Under the pieces are notes generated by a model, which worked only from the letters and a program-made list of their open reading frames with translations, was not told where the DNA came from and made no database searches. Made by a program: the position numbers and the translations under genes. Shown here one piece after another: positions 1 to 10,693 of a stretch of DNA of 64,000 nt (position 1 is its first letter; the number at the start of each line of letters is the position of its first letter). The stretch is from Sequoia sempervirens. Its lineage: Eukaryota > Streptophyta > Pinopsida > Cupressales > Cupressaceae. The stretch covers positions 62,001-126,000 of the forward strand of contig VDFB02254978.1 in the NCBI GenBank assembly GCA_007258455.2, given 5' to 3'.

Positions 1-1
1 G

Positions 2-256
2 AAGTTGGTGGCAGTACACAATGCTTTGCGCTTACAGGATCGCCAGTCTAGTGAGTATCGTCAGACTCCAGCCTTACGTTGGGATGTTAATCCCGAAGAT
101 GCTATGCAGATTGAGGAGGAGGATGCACATGAGGGATTGGTTGGTGTTCCATTGGTTGAGGCAGATCCTTCTATTGACATGGACACTGACACTGACTTAG
201 ACTCGAGCTCTGATGGTGAGGGCGATGCTGATTTAGACCTACCTTCTGCTGATTAG
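2..256 (+). CDS. hAT transposase C-terminal end (partial)
   Basis: An open frame enters from the left edge and stops at 254-256, giving about 84 residues. The segment LVAVHNALRLQDRQ followed by EYRQTPALRWDV resembles the end of the hAT dimerisation domain, where a conserved 'VHxNLRL' stretch precedes a variable tail. The last 40 residues are very acidic, with D and E runs and a (TD)n stretch. No in-frame Met is needed because the 5' part lies outside the window; the first codons are AAG TTG. The protein would be a DNA transposase or a domesticated relative. The frame is intact here, but whether the whole protein is intact cannot be seen. Confidence 0.6.
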   Translation, partial: KLVAVHNALRLQDRQSSEYRQTPALRWDVNPEDAMQIEEEDAHEGLVGVPLVEADPSIDMDTDTDLDSSSDGEGDADLDLPSAD

Positions 257-658
257 GGACCATGGACAGCGATATATTTTCTTAGTTTTATGTTTATCAT
301 GTCATTTCATAGTTGAGACTTGGAGCCTTTGGGCATTTTGGTTATAATTATCAGACTTTTATATGATATGTATGCACATTTATAATGAAAAGCATTTGAA
401 CTTTGTTAATTTCTTTGTCAATTCTCATGTGAAATCTCAATTCAAGTCTAATGATATGTGTTAAGCTTATACAATGTCTAGAATGAATGCTTTATCAATG
501 TTATGCTATGAACATTTGAAATTTCTCTATATTTTTAAAAATTTCCCTATTTTTTTGTCAGCTGTCCCCTGCCGTCCCCTAAAAAATGACCTAAAAGTAC
601 CCCCGTACCAGAAACTCGTCCCTCCGTACTGGGTACTCCCCGTCCCCGAAACCCCGTG
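257..658 (+). mobile_element. hAT 3' tail with probable terminal inverted repeat
   Basis: After the stop comes about 280 bp of AT-rich sequence. Then 552-658 is a C-rich block with repeated CCCCGTCC and CCGTACC motifs, ending in CCCGAAACCCCGTG. On the minus strand this reads CACGGGG..., a plausible hAT terminal inverted repeat (these usually begin CA followed by a G-rich run). The partner end is outside the window, so the exact terminus at 658 and the 8-bp target duplication are inferred. Confidence 0.4.
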
Positions 659-669
659 GAGCATAGGTA

Positions 670-2600
670 TTTTATCCTTCAAACACTCCACAAGATGCTA
701 TTGAAGCTCCAACCCACACCAAAATGCAAAAATTAAACATAAAAATGAAAATAACATATTTTCTTTTTGGTTGATGTTGATTGCCAATCCACCTGAATGC
801 TCCTACATCAGACATGCTGGGCAAGAAGTTTTGTGAGCATAGGCTCACAAAATTAGAGTTGAATGGTAGAACCATCCTTTCAGATTGCAAGCAATTTGCA
901 ATGAAATCCATCACTATGATAGGTGCACACGAAAGTACTTCCTTCTCTTCCAACAACTTTGCATCCTCTTCTTCCTCTTGTAGACTCATGTCCACCATGA
1001 ACCGTCCTCCGCCAAATACTCTCTGCTCTCCTCTCCTTCGTGGGATCCAACCCTCCACAATCCGACCACCTCCACCAAGCGTCACATGCAACATCCTCTA
1101 CAACTTCTATATGCAAATTCTTATCCGTACACCAATCTGCAATTACATGATCTCACTTTCTATTTACTTGCACTAACTCCTTATTTACTTCAACAATATG
1201 AAATTTCAACTTAACCTCCTCATCACTAAATTCAAGAAAATTCAATTTTACCTGTTTTTCCTTCGCTGCAACATTCATCTTCTTTCCTCCATCCGCAAGC
1301 TTACAAAACCATTCTTCTTCCACTACCAAAATCTGCAACATTAAGTCATCCTTGTCTTCACCAATTGCAATCTCTTCACATTCCATCGTTGCAATTGTTG
1401 ATGCTTATTTACAGCTTCAGTCGTATTTCTTCCAACTTCTCCTTTACATCATTTGATAAATTAAATATTAGCTATGAGGCCATTTAATTTATAAGTATCT
1501 AGAGGCATGAGCTTATGATTGAAGAGTCATCATTTAAAGAGTTGTTGAAGCCGACCTCACTCTCATTTGTTTACAAGGTGCAAAAGATATTATTTCTTTG
1601 GTGGCCGACCTTTTCTCTTGGCACATTATTTTATGAAGAGGTTCTTTCTTGCTGGCCGATTTGTGGTGAAAAGTCACGTCCTCCTTCTTGTCTCTTGTAT
1701 ATATACTCATTCATTTGTTCATTGTTTATCATCCAATACACATTGTTCTTCCACTAGTCTAAGGTGCGAATAAGAAAGGAGCAGAGCAGATTAGTAAATC
1801 TGTTATGAAAAGTCTGAAGATCATCAAGTCAAGTTCGATATCTTTTCTGTACATGCGAGTTCATCCAAGAGCAGTGCGAGTTTGAGTAAAGTGCAGATTG
1901 AGATCTGAGTATAAGGCAGAGATATCCTGACAGTTTGTATCACTTAGTCCTGTACTTACATCAGTTTGTGATACTGGTTATTGGCCTACTTATCAGCCTC
2001 TATTGTAAAGGAATTTCTCATTTGTGAATCAATAATATAAGAGATATTATTGGCTGGGTTTTTCTACCTCAAGAGGAGGGTTTTCCCAGGGTATCTGCTG
2101 TGTCTTGTGTTAAGTTTTGAATTAATTTCTGTGCATGTTAAATCTGATCATAAAACTAACAGCAATCACATCCTCTTGTCCATTCCTTTCTTCTTCTTTC
2201 TCCATGCCTTCCTCATGGCATGTCTTCGCTGCAACCTCATCTTTCTTGATATCCTTTCTACGCTGCCAGGTTTCCAATCTACTCAATCTTGCATTTATAT
2301 CAGCCATCATTGCCAAATTCTTCCTCTTTTCATATTGCCTCCATCCATCCCGTATCACGGGATTCTTTCTCAATAATATCCCCATCTCATCTATTGCAAC
2401 ATTTCACAACTCTCACCTCATACTCAGCAATCTGCAACCACACTTCTTTTTGCAACTCCCTAGCTCTCAATTGCTCAGGGCTTCTCTCTACCTGCAACAA
2501 TCCTCACATAAGGTCTTCTCTACCATTGCTTCTACCCACACGTCCTAGTGTATCCTCTACACTCTCAACCAACATTAGAATAAAATACCCAATGGAATAT
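670..2600 (-). pseudogene. Decayed reading frame of unknown family, split by a solo LTR
   Basis: The minus strand carries a chain of open segments: about 2600-2406, 2385-2162, 1390-1153 and 1094-672. When the solo LTR at 1396-2161 and one copy of its target duplication are removed, the segment ending ...NGQEDVIA continues in frame into ...TMECEEIAIGEDK, so these two segments were one exon or ORF. The residues are rich in E, K and R with helix-like character (for example LSRLETWQRRKDIKKDEV). A stop at 2404-2406 and stops near 1153 break the rest. I do not recognise the family; a retroelement gag or an old captured gene are both possible. Confidence 0.4.
1396..2161 (+). mobile_element. Solo LTR of a Copia-type element, TSD GCAAT
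   Basis: The 766-bp segment begins TGTTGATGCTT and ends AAAACTAACA. It is flanked by perfect 5-bp direct repeats GCAAT (1391-1395 and 2162-2166). Its 3' part (about 2044-2100), with GGGTTTTTCTACCTC, GAGGAGGG and TTTTCCCAGGGTAT, closely matches, in opposite orientation, the LTRs of the complete Copia element at 26867-32089, and both start TGTTGATG. No internal region is left, so this is a solo LTR formed by LTR-LTR recombination. Confidence 0.85.
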
Positions 2601-2606
2601 CCTACT

Positions 2607-3517
2607 CTCTCTTGAACAAAGTCTTCAATGTGCTAAGCTAAGTGATCACAAAGTAGACTCCAAGGTTCCTGATGCGTATTGGATAGTCTCAGTTGGTTTG
2701 CTATGTTTTTGTTGGTATTGCAAGGGGGACTTACGCTCAAATTATTGGTTCAATCCTTCTTCCTTTAAGACTCTTGCAACACCTTTTCAAGACTTTGGAA
2801 TATGGATACTATTGTCTACGAGTGTTGAGATCTTACCGCTGTCGATTTTGAAAATAAAATAAAAAAGGATAAGGGTTTTAGAGACTAGACTAATTCTAAA
2901 CTATACCTATGAACTCGAGAGACAAGTGTTGGATGGCGAAATTCAAACCTATCTTTGCTTTGCCAAGTACAATGACTACAACAAATAGACAAAGATAGTG
3001 CAATCTTCAAAGGGATTCGCGAATGATATCCTATTACTCAAGAACATCATCAATTCGAACAATGAACATAAGCAATAGAATTCAAGTTTAGTAATTTAAA
3101 AGTTCAGACTAACCTTACACATCAAATTGAAAATCATTCAATTGAAAAGGTATGAACTAATTTCACCATTATCAACACTATCAATCTTCCATTCATTTAA
3201 AATTGCTGAAAACAAATCTATTCTCTTGAGGAAATATGAAACCATGCAAGCTTTCAAACTAACAAATGCTCATCAAGGAGTCTAATCATTATTTGAATAG
3301 TGCTCTTAGCAACAATTTCACAAGTCTCTAAACAAATGAAATGAGTGAGGTTTATATAGGCACCCCAATTACAAAGCAACGGACCAAATTGATCTGAGAT
3401 CAACAGCCAAGATTATTTCCAAAAACCCTAACCCTAAAATGCATAACTAACTTCCTGGACACATGGCACAAGGAAGATGAGCCACTTGGAGTATGGAAAA
3501 CGCTGACACCCTGCAAT
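2607..3517 (-). mobile_element. LTR-like non-coding region with TATA box (minus strand)
   Basis: No coding potential is seen. On the minus strand CCTATATAAA at 3351-3360 followed by a C/T-rich stretch looks like a retrotransposon promoter. The region lies directly 3' of the gag-like frame at 3518-5975 on the same strand, so it may be that element's 3' LTR. I could not fix TG...CA borders or a second LTR copy. Confidence 0.35.
3351..3360 (-). promoter_or_regulatory. TATA box in putative LTR
   Basis: The minus strand reads CCTATATAAA in a 900-bp non-coding stretch, in the position expected for the U3/R border of an LTR. Confidence 0.35.
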
Positions 3518-5975
3518 CTAATCAAGTAAGCAAAAATCCAAAATGCAATTCCCCTTAGCTTGCTCTCTAGCTACAAATGCAAGAAACTTTGTCATCACCA
3601 GATCGAGTTCCTCCATTGATATGTTTGGCATAGTATCCAGCTGCACTCCAATTACGTCCAAGGCTTCAATGCACTGAGTAAAAGTGTTCTCCCACTTACC
3701 TTCTTGCCTCTGAAAGTTGTCCATAAAGGTTAGGCGGGATGACATATCATCCAGCTGGTTTTCCTTAATAATCTCTATTTCTTTGAAATAAATATTTGTC
3801 ACATTTTCTTTTAAACCTTCCAAATCCAAACCACTTGTATCATGGGCCTCCTGCCCTGTCAATCCTTCAAGTGATGTGAGGATCCTAAGCTGTATCTTTC
3901 CAAGAGAGTTTTGCATAACAGCACACTCTTCTTTTATCTCATCATATATCCTCTTCTTTGCTAACAAAGAACAGTACCATCTATTGAAGTCATAAGAAGC
4001 TCCATTATCAATAACACCTTCCTGGACCAACACTTGCATGTATATTTCCTTTAAAGCCTTCAGTCGAGGTATCACCTTGTCCTCTATGTATTGAAAATCC
4101 TCCCAACTCTCTTCCATCTGGCGAATTTCAGTTACAAGCAAAACTGATTTGTCATAAGTTTGAGCACACTTCTCCAGGAATTGCTCCACTTAATTTGAGA
4201 TATTGCTGACCCACCTTCGGGTTGCTTGACTTGTAACTCTCATTGCTTCAAGGCTATCAACAGATTCCTGAGGAAGGGAAGAGGGTGGAATAAAAGCCTC
4301 GTTCTCTTGCCTTAGTGGGGTTGTTATTTGCTTGATGAACTCTACCAATCTCAAATTTTCCACTTCTAATCTTTCTTTCTTCTCCTTTGTTTTGTCAATT
4401 TTTTCTTTGATGGCCCTTGAAGTGTTTGTTGGCTCATGAAAGTCCTATTCTATTGTGGTTGGTCCAATGTCCAATGTTGTAACTTCGTAATCCATAGGGG
4501 TAATTTGGTCCCTAGGCTTGTCAATCTTTGGAACTGCTACCTGTAAGATCCTGGATCATGTACCATCTCTAATGATTTGAGAATACTTCTTAGGCTTCTT
4601 CGGTGTCTTAGCTTTACCAATCCTTTCCAAGAAGTCTTGCATACTTTCAATTGGCTGAATTTCATTCACTGGCTTGGGTTTCTTCATTAGACTTTCAGTC
4701 AACCAATCTGGTACAGTAGATAATTCCATCCCATCTTCTAGCTGAATATCATCATTAATCCCTTTCAGGGCAGAAATTATCTCATCACCCAATTCCTCAT
4801 TGGTTTCTAGGATCTCAATACCTCCCACGTCTTCAATCATAAGTGTATCTTCTCCCTCCAAGCAATCTGTGAAGGTTTGCTCTTGAAGAAGCTCCAACTG
4901 TTCTATCTCTTGAAATTCAGCTCCTTGTTCATGATCTGATTCACATTCAGCAATAGACGCCTCTTCCATTACCCCAATGGATGGCGTACTTGAAGATGAT
5001 GGGGTTTCATTAACCGTCTGCTTCTTTATCTCAAACTCTTCACTCGCTATCTCTTTTGCCTTTGCTTGAAGATCTTCGGCCACTACCTTCCTTTTACTTG
5101 AACTTGGAAGTTCACCAAGACCTTCCTCTTTTCTTCTAAATTCAGTTGCTTCACCCTGACTTCCTTCACTGCTTAGTTTGGCATAGGTAAGGGAGATACT
5201 TTCTTTTCTCAATCTGCTGATTTGGTGATCTACCCACTCCCTGGAATTAGCTATAATATCTTTCATTAATACACTCAAATCTGCCAACTCAGGCTGTGTC
5301 CAATTTGGCAATAAGATGGGCTTATTCTTTTCTTGTTCAAATTGGGGATGTACATACTCTTCGTTGTCTTTCACCTAGTTTGGAACAGGGAACAAGTCGC
5401 ACCTCTTCACAAGATTTATTGGAATTCTAGACCACATCTTCTTTCTTACTCTATATTCATCTACTAAGTTGGACAAGTAGTCTTCTATTTGCATAACATG
5501 AAGTGACTTCTTTCCATGAACTCTCAAGTACGGGTCAAAATCTAACCTTGGTTTATACATGCCCAATTTATAAAACTGCAGTTTTGATTTGGCTGTCTTG
5601 GCTGCTTGCAATGAAGAGCAGACTTCCAACATCTTCCCAATCACAATAGGAAAATGCACTCCTTGCTTATTCTCTTTCTTCTAGATGGAATCCAAGTGAA
5701 CCAACTGTCTTGCAACTTCAAGCATGACCATCTTATCTGTCGGATACCATGAGAGTTTGTATGGAGCTTCTGCAAATCCGTGGACCCTCAAATGTGTAAA
5801 GGTTGGAAATTGAATGAACCATGATCCAAATTTTTCAAGCAACGCCATAGCCTCCTTGGACAACCTCTTATGGATTCCTCCTTGAAGTAGCCGAGTGATG
5901 TACATGAAAAATGCATCATTAGTTATTTTGTAATTGTCTTTATAGTGTAACTGTAGTTGTGGGTAACAATCATAT
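3518..5975 (-). pseudogene. Gag-like polyprotein of an unrecognised retroelement, disrupted
   Basis: The minus strand has consecutive open segments (5975-5681, 5659-5375, 5374-4556, 4555-4190, 4189-3518) separated by single stops, together about 800 codons. The first segment reads back to the chromovirus border at 5976 as ...CYPQLQLHYKDNYKITNDAF and then MYITRLLQGGIHKRL. The middle part is acidic and serine-rich. The last part is predicted helical, with many E, K and L residues. No zinc knuckle, protease or RT is seen. Position next to an LTR-like region suggests the main protein of a non-autonomous LTR element. The family is not recognised. The 5' part was cut off by the chromovirus insertion at 5976. 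Confidence 0.5.
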
Positions 5976-7375
5976 TGTAAGAGACCAGGTGTCTCTCAAC
6001 CCGACCACTGGCTGGTAAGACTGAGTTTTTTGTTTGTTTTCTGTATTTTGATTTTTTGGTGTTTTTGCAATAAAAAGACAAATTGCAATTTTGCAAAGAA
6101 ATGCTTGGAAAAATAATATAAAATACCAGATGCTTAAAAACCACATAATACAGCTTAGATCTTGAAGCTAGATGATTTATTAATCTTCCCGAATGATTAC
6201 AACGCAATATTCAAACATTCAGACAAAAAGGCAAGCTATTTATTGGAAACCTGGATAAGCTTGCAGGCGCCAAAAAGAGAGCCTGAGATGGTACGGCTGA
6301 AAGGAAATGAGCGATCTCCCACCCTGAAATTGATGCAATGGCTCCATAAACCCTAGGCGTCCAACTTGAAGAAGTCAGAAGGTGAAAAAGCAAGGCGTCT
6401 TGTCCAATGAAGAAGGTACGGCCTTTGCTGCAGCAAATGTACGGCCCAACCAGCATTAAATAAATCCGTACAACCTTGAATAATGTGCCAGATGCCAAAT
6501 GAAACACTACCAAAGTGATATTCTCCTTCTGGAAGAAAGATCAATCCAATACACTGATAATAAACTCTGTAATATGCTCGAATATGACTCCTATGTGAAG
6601 CCACTCTGTTGACAATCTTCAACTGGTATTTCACAGTCTCAGTATGCCTGATTCTAAAGAAGGAACGTTCTTCAAAACCTGTTGATCTGCAGAAACCCTT
6701 GTTTCTCAAACACCGATGCTCTAAGAGAGACATAATGACAAATTCAAATAATCAACATAATGAGTTCGATTTGCCTTGAGGAAATATATAACCTCTCTCA
6801 AAAAGTCGACCCTTCTCAAAAATTAGCTCAATTACATTTAATAATAAATAATTCGCCCTTTTGCAATACTTAGGCCAATATTTAATAAATGGCGTCCTTT
6901 TATTTAATGAGTATTAAACTCATTAGAATATTAAATTTTTCCCTTCATTATAAAGTACTAAAAATACTTTATAATTTGCCATTTTAATAATAACTTTAAT
7001 ATTTCATTAAAATGACTTTATATTATAAAGTCAAATTAATAATCTCTTCAATTATTATTAAATGCTCTAATAATCCCTGTTTGCTCAACAAATCATCAAA
7101 CCGGGTTGGTATTGAGCTGACCAACTGAATCAGGTGCCCTGCCAAAAATAGCAACTCCTGCCTGCCTGACTTACTATAAATAGTAAGTACCTCTAAATCA
7201 CTCTGTAAGTGTCCGCAAAGGCCCAAACCTAAATCTGGACCCAAACGCTGCTGGAGTGCCAGCCTGAGGATAACTGCCTCAAGTGAGTCCTCTAAACAAT
7301 TTTGCCAGCCTACGAGGATCTGAATGATAGGCTAACCTCAGACATAACTGTACTGCCTAGGAAGGGGACATTACA
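5976..7375 (-). repeat. 3' LTR of the chromovirus
   Basis: Read on the minus strand, the LTR starts TGTAATGTCCCC at 7375, directly after the polypurine tract, and ends ...GGTCTCTTACA at 5976. Length is 1400 bp. The U3 has AT-rich palindromic stretches at about 6900-7030 and the palindrome ACTTACTA-N4-TAGTAAGT at 7169-7188. The left border is inferred from the TG/CA rule and from the gag-like frame reading up to it. Confidence 0.65.
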
Positions 7376-8551
7376 GTCCGCCCTCCCTGAAATTGATTGT
7401 CCTCAAGCAATCTCAACTCTGGATGCTGTAAAATCTCCTCTAACTCCCAAGTAGCATCCTCAACCAGCAAGTCTCTCCATTTGATCAAATACTCTCTGAT
7501 AACCCACCTCCGAAGATGTCTCTCTCTAACATCGAGGATGGCCTCAGGCACTAATATCAACTTCCCCTCGTCATCAAGGGGTGGCAGTACTGAAGAGGGA
7601 ATCACATGCTGACCCAATGCCTTCTTCAGGCGTGAGACGTGAAATACGTTATGAACCCTGCTATCCGCCGGTAAGTCCAACTCATAAGCAACCTCGCCCA
7701 CTCGTCTGATAACACGGAATGGACCATAGTAACGAGGTTTCAACTTCTCTGCACCACTCTTCCGCAGAGTGGACTGACGATATGGCTGTAACATGAGATA
7801 CACCATGTCACCCACTGCAAAAGAACGCTCAACCCTTTTCTAATCAACATACTGCTTCTGCTGATTCTGTGCCCGCTAGATATTGTCTCTGAGAGACCTC
7901 AAAATGTCCTGCTAATCCTGCATCATGTCACCTGCGCTAGGCACTCTGCTATCACTCAATATCAAATCCAAAAGGTTGGGTGCCTCATACCCGTACAATG
8001 CCATGAAGGGCGTCATCTATATAGTCATGTGGTGAGTAGAGTTATAACAATACTCACAGAGGTATATCCACCTCACCCAAGCTCTCTGTTGTCCAGCTAT
8101 GTAATTGCACAGATATCCTTCCACCCACTTATTGATAATTTTTGTCTGTCCATCTGTCTATGGATGGTAGTTGGTACTAGGTGTCAGTTTGGTCCCACAG
8201 AGTTTGAACAACTCCTGCCAAAAGTTGCTCATGAACCGACTGTCTCTATCACTAACTATAGTCCGAGGCAAGCCATGTAACCAGAATACCTCTCTGAAGA
8301 AAAGCTCTGCAGTCTGCGATGCTGTGAATGTAGTAATGATCGGAAAAAAGTGCGCATATTTTGTCAGCCGATCGACAACTACGTAATGCAATCTTTACCT
8401 TGGGCTTTCCGCAAACCCGTGATAAAGTCCATCGATAAACATTCCCACTTCCTGTCAGGTATCGGAAGTGGATGAAGCAATCCAACAGGATAGGTGTGTT
8501 CCTGCTTATTCTGCTGGCAAACAGAACACTCTCATACATAATGAAGAACAT
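7357..8551 (-). pseudogene. Integrase with C-terminal chromodomain (disrupted)
   Basis: The minus strand shows the zinc-binding CSVCQQNK, the core start MDFITGL, then [15 protein letters not shown] and IVSDRDSRFMSNFW. A spacer with stops follows, then KLKPRYYGPFRVIRRVGEVA and a chromodomain near YLIKWRDLLVEDATWE. The Asp residues of the DDE core (MDF, SDRD) are visible. Stops at 7840-7842, 7912-7914, 8017-8019 and 8158-8160 are TAG where related elements have Gln; a frameshift lies near 8391. The frame ends at 7357, which is 19 nt inside the 3' LTR. The chromodomain would guide integration to marked chromatin. Confidence 0.8.
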
Positions 8552-9628
8552 CAGTCTTTAGCCCTATCGAAGTAAACCGTTCCTGTACCAGCTTATATGT
8601 TTTGAAATAACCGGGATGGCCCGCCATAGGAAGATCATGAAAGGCTCTCAGAACTGTATCCCTCAACTCTGAATCAGGAACCAGAAAAATCCGCCCCTTG
8701 TAAATGATCAAGTCATTCACAACAGTATACCTACTATCCTGCTCTGTCCCATCAACAATGCTAGAAGCCCATGGGTTCTTAGCATACTCAGTAATGATCC
8801 GATGCCTCCAATCCTCGGAGATCTGTGCCATAGCATTCAACTGAGGTCTGCGAGACAAGGCGTCAGCTACAACATTCTGCTTCCCCTTAATAAAGGTGAT
8901 GTCAAAATCATACGACTGCAATTTGCTGACCCATTTTTGTTGTCTCTCATTTAGGTCTCGCTGTCCAAGGAAGTGTTTCAGGCTATTGTGGTCTATACGC
9001 ACACTAAACTTGCTGCCCACCAAATATTGCCTGAATTTAGCCAAAGCATGCATAATGGCTAACATCTCCTTGTCATAGATGCTATAAAACCTCTCGGGAC
9101 CCCTAAGCTTCCTACTCTCAAAAGCAATAGGGTGTCTCTCCTGCATCAAAATGGCACCAATGCCCTCTCCTGAAGCATCACAGTACAAATCAAATGACTT
9201 CGTGAAGTCTGGTAATGCTAACACTGGACATGAAGTCATGATCACCTTAAACCTGTCAAAGCACTCCTGAGCCTGTGGTGACCAAGCAAAAGCCCCTTTC
9301 TTTGTCAAATCAGTAAGGGTGTGGCGTGACGTGAGAACCCACTAACAAATCTCCTGTAAAAAGCACACAACCCAATGAATCCTCTGAGCTGCGTAAGGTT
9401 CTCTGGTACTGGCCACTCAACTATAGCTCGGACCTTCTCAGGGTCCATACTGACTCCCTTGGCACTAATGATGTGCCCAAGATACAACTCAGCCATGCCT
9501 AGCTCACACTTGGACTCCTTGGCATAAAAGGACTCCTCAACCAAGATACCCAAAACTGTGTCCAAGTGAGCTAAATGCTCCTCCCATGACCTACTGTACA
9601 CCAGGATGTCATAGAAGAAGACCAACAC
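8532..9628 (-). pseudogene. Reverse transcriptase C-terminal part and RNase H
   Basis: The segment 9628-9305 begins MLVFFYDILVYSRSWEEHL, the RT catalytic motif region. The usual DD pair appears as YD, so one catalytic Asp is lost. It continues with LYLGHIISAKGVSMDPEKV and LRGFIGLCAFYRRFV. After a frameshift the RNase H segment (9308-8532) has FDLYCDASGEGIGAIL, IYDKEMLAIMHALAKFRQYL and NVVADALSRRPQLN, then HPGYFKTYKLVQERF at the start of integrase. The order and motifs are those of Ty3/Gypsy pol. The enzyme would be inactive. Confidence 0.85.
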
Positions 9629-9670
9629 AAATCTCCGTAGCTAAGAACTGAAGACCCTGTTCATGGTAGC

Positions 9671-10648
9671 CTAAAAGGTAGCAGGTGCATTGGTTAGACC
9701 GAAAGGCATAACCAAGAACTCAAAGTGACTATAAAGGCATCTGAAAGCGGTTTTCTCTATGTCCTGCTCCCTCATCTGAATCTGATGGTACCCAGATCTC
9801 AAGTCAATCTTCGTGAAGAATATAGCACCGTGCAACTCATCAATCAACTCATCGATGTGAGGTATCGGGTACCTGTTCTTAATTGTTTTCTTATTGAGTT
9901 GGCAATAATCTATACACATCCGAAGTGATCCATCCTTTCTCTTCACCAATACGACCGATGAAGCAAAAGGTGACTTGCTAGGTCTGATAGGCCCCATAGC
10001 CAACAGCTCATTGATTGTCTTCTCTATCTCATCCTTGAGCCGTTTCGGATGCCTGTAGGGTGTAATCATAATGGGCTTTACGCCCTCCTCTAACTCGATA
10101 ATATGCTCGGTGCCTCTGTCTGGAGGTCTGCCAGGTGGAATGTCACTAAACACTTTAGAGTGTTTAGTCCTCAGTATCTGAATGTCCAGATGGTACTCAA
10201 CCTTCTGCTGCTCCTGCTGTTCTGGTAATAACATACACTCTATAGCCCAATCAACCATATCATGACGAATGAGTCTCTCCATCCGTCTGTACGATACCAT
10301 CCTCAGATTACTCTCTCTGATGGCTTTGATGGCATGGGGTTTCCCGTTTACCTTAAACTTCATCTCCATATCCCGAAGATTGAGTGTGAACTCACCCAAA
10401 TTGTGAAGCCATGCCATCCCAAGTACCACATCAGTATCTCCCATATTAACAACGTAGAATTCAGTCTTGAACTCATAGTTGTTCAGCCTCATTGGAAGAT
10501 CTGTTATCTTTCTATCACATTTGAGGGTGTACCCATCAGCCACCTTGACTCGAATTCCCTCAAACTCCTCTGTCTGTATACCTCGTCTCTCTACCAACCG
10601 TGCATTTATAAAATTATGAGTAGCACCAGTGTCAAGTAGAGTGATCAC
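9671..10648 (-). pseudogene. Aspartic protease and reverse transcriptase N-terminal part
   Basis: The 325-codon segment starts with a retroviral-type protease, active site [11 protein letters not shown] near residue 4, then [14 protein letters not shown] follows with [51 protein letters not shown] (catalytic Asp present) and [15 protein letters not shown]. It ends at a TAG (9671-9673) where related elements have Gln in ATFQ. The true start is upstream in a gag-pol fusion, so no separate start is claimed. Confidence 0.85.
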
Positions 10649-10693
10649 TTTCTGACTTGCTAGGAGCCCACGAAGTCTAAAAGATCCATCTCT

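Noticed and set aside
3421..3440. Telomere-like AACCCTAACCCTAA
   Set aside because: Only two units, no array.
6211..6733. Minus-strand ORFs of 100 and 126 codons
   Set aside because: They lie inside the chromovirus 3' LTR and have no recognisable protein features.
8029..8386. Plus-strand ORFs over the chromovirus integrase
   Set aside because: They are reverse-strand shadows of the integrase core.
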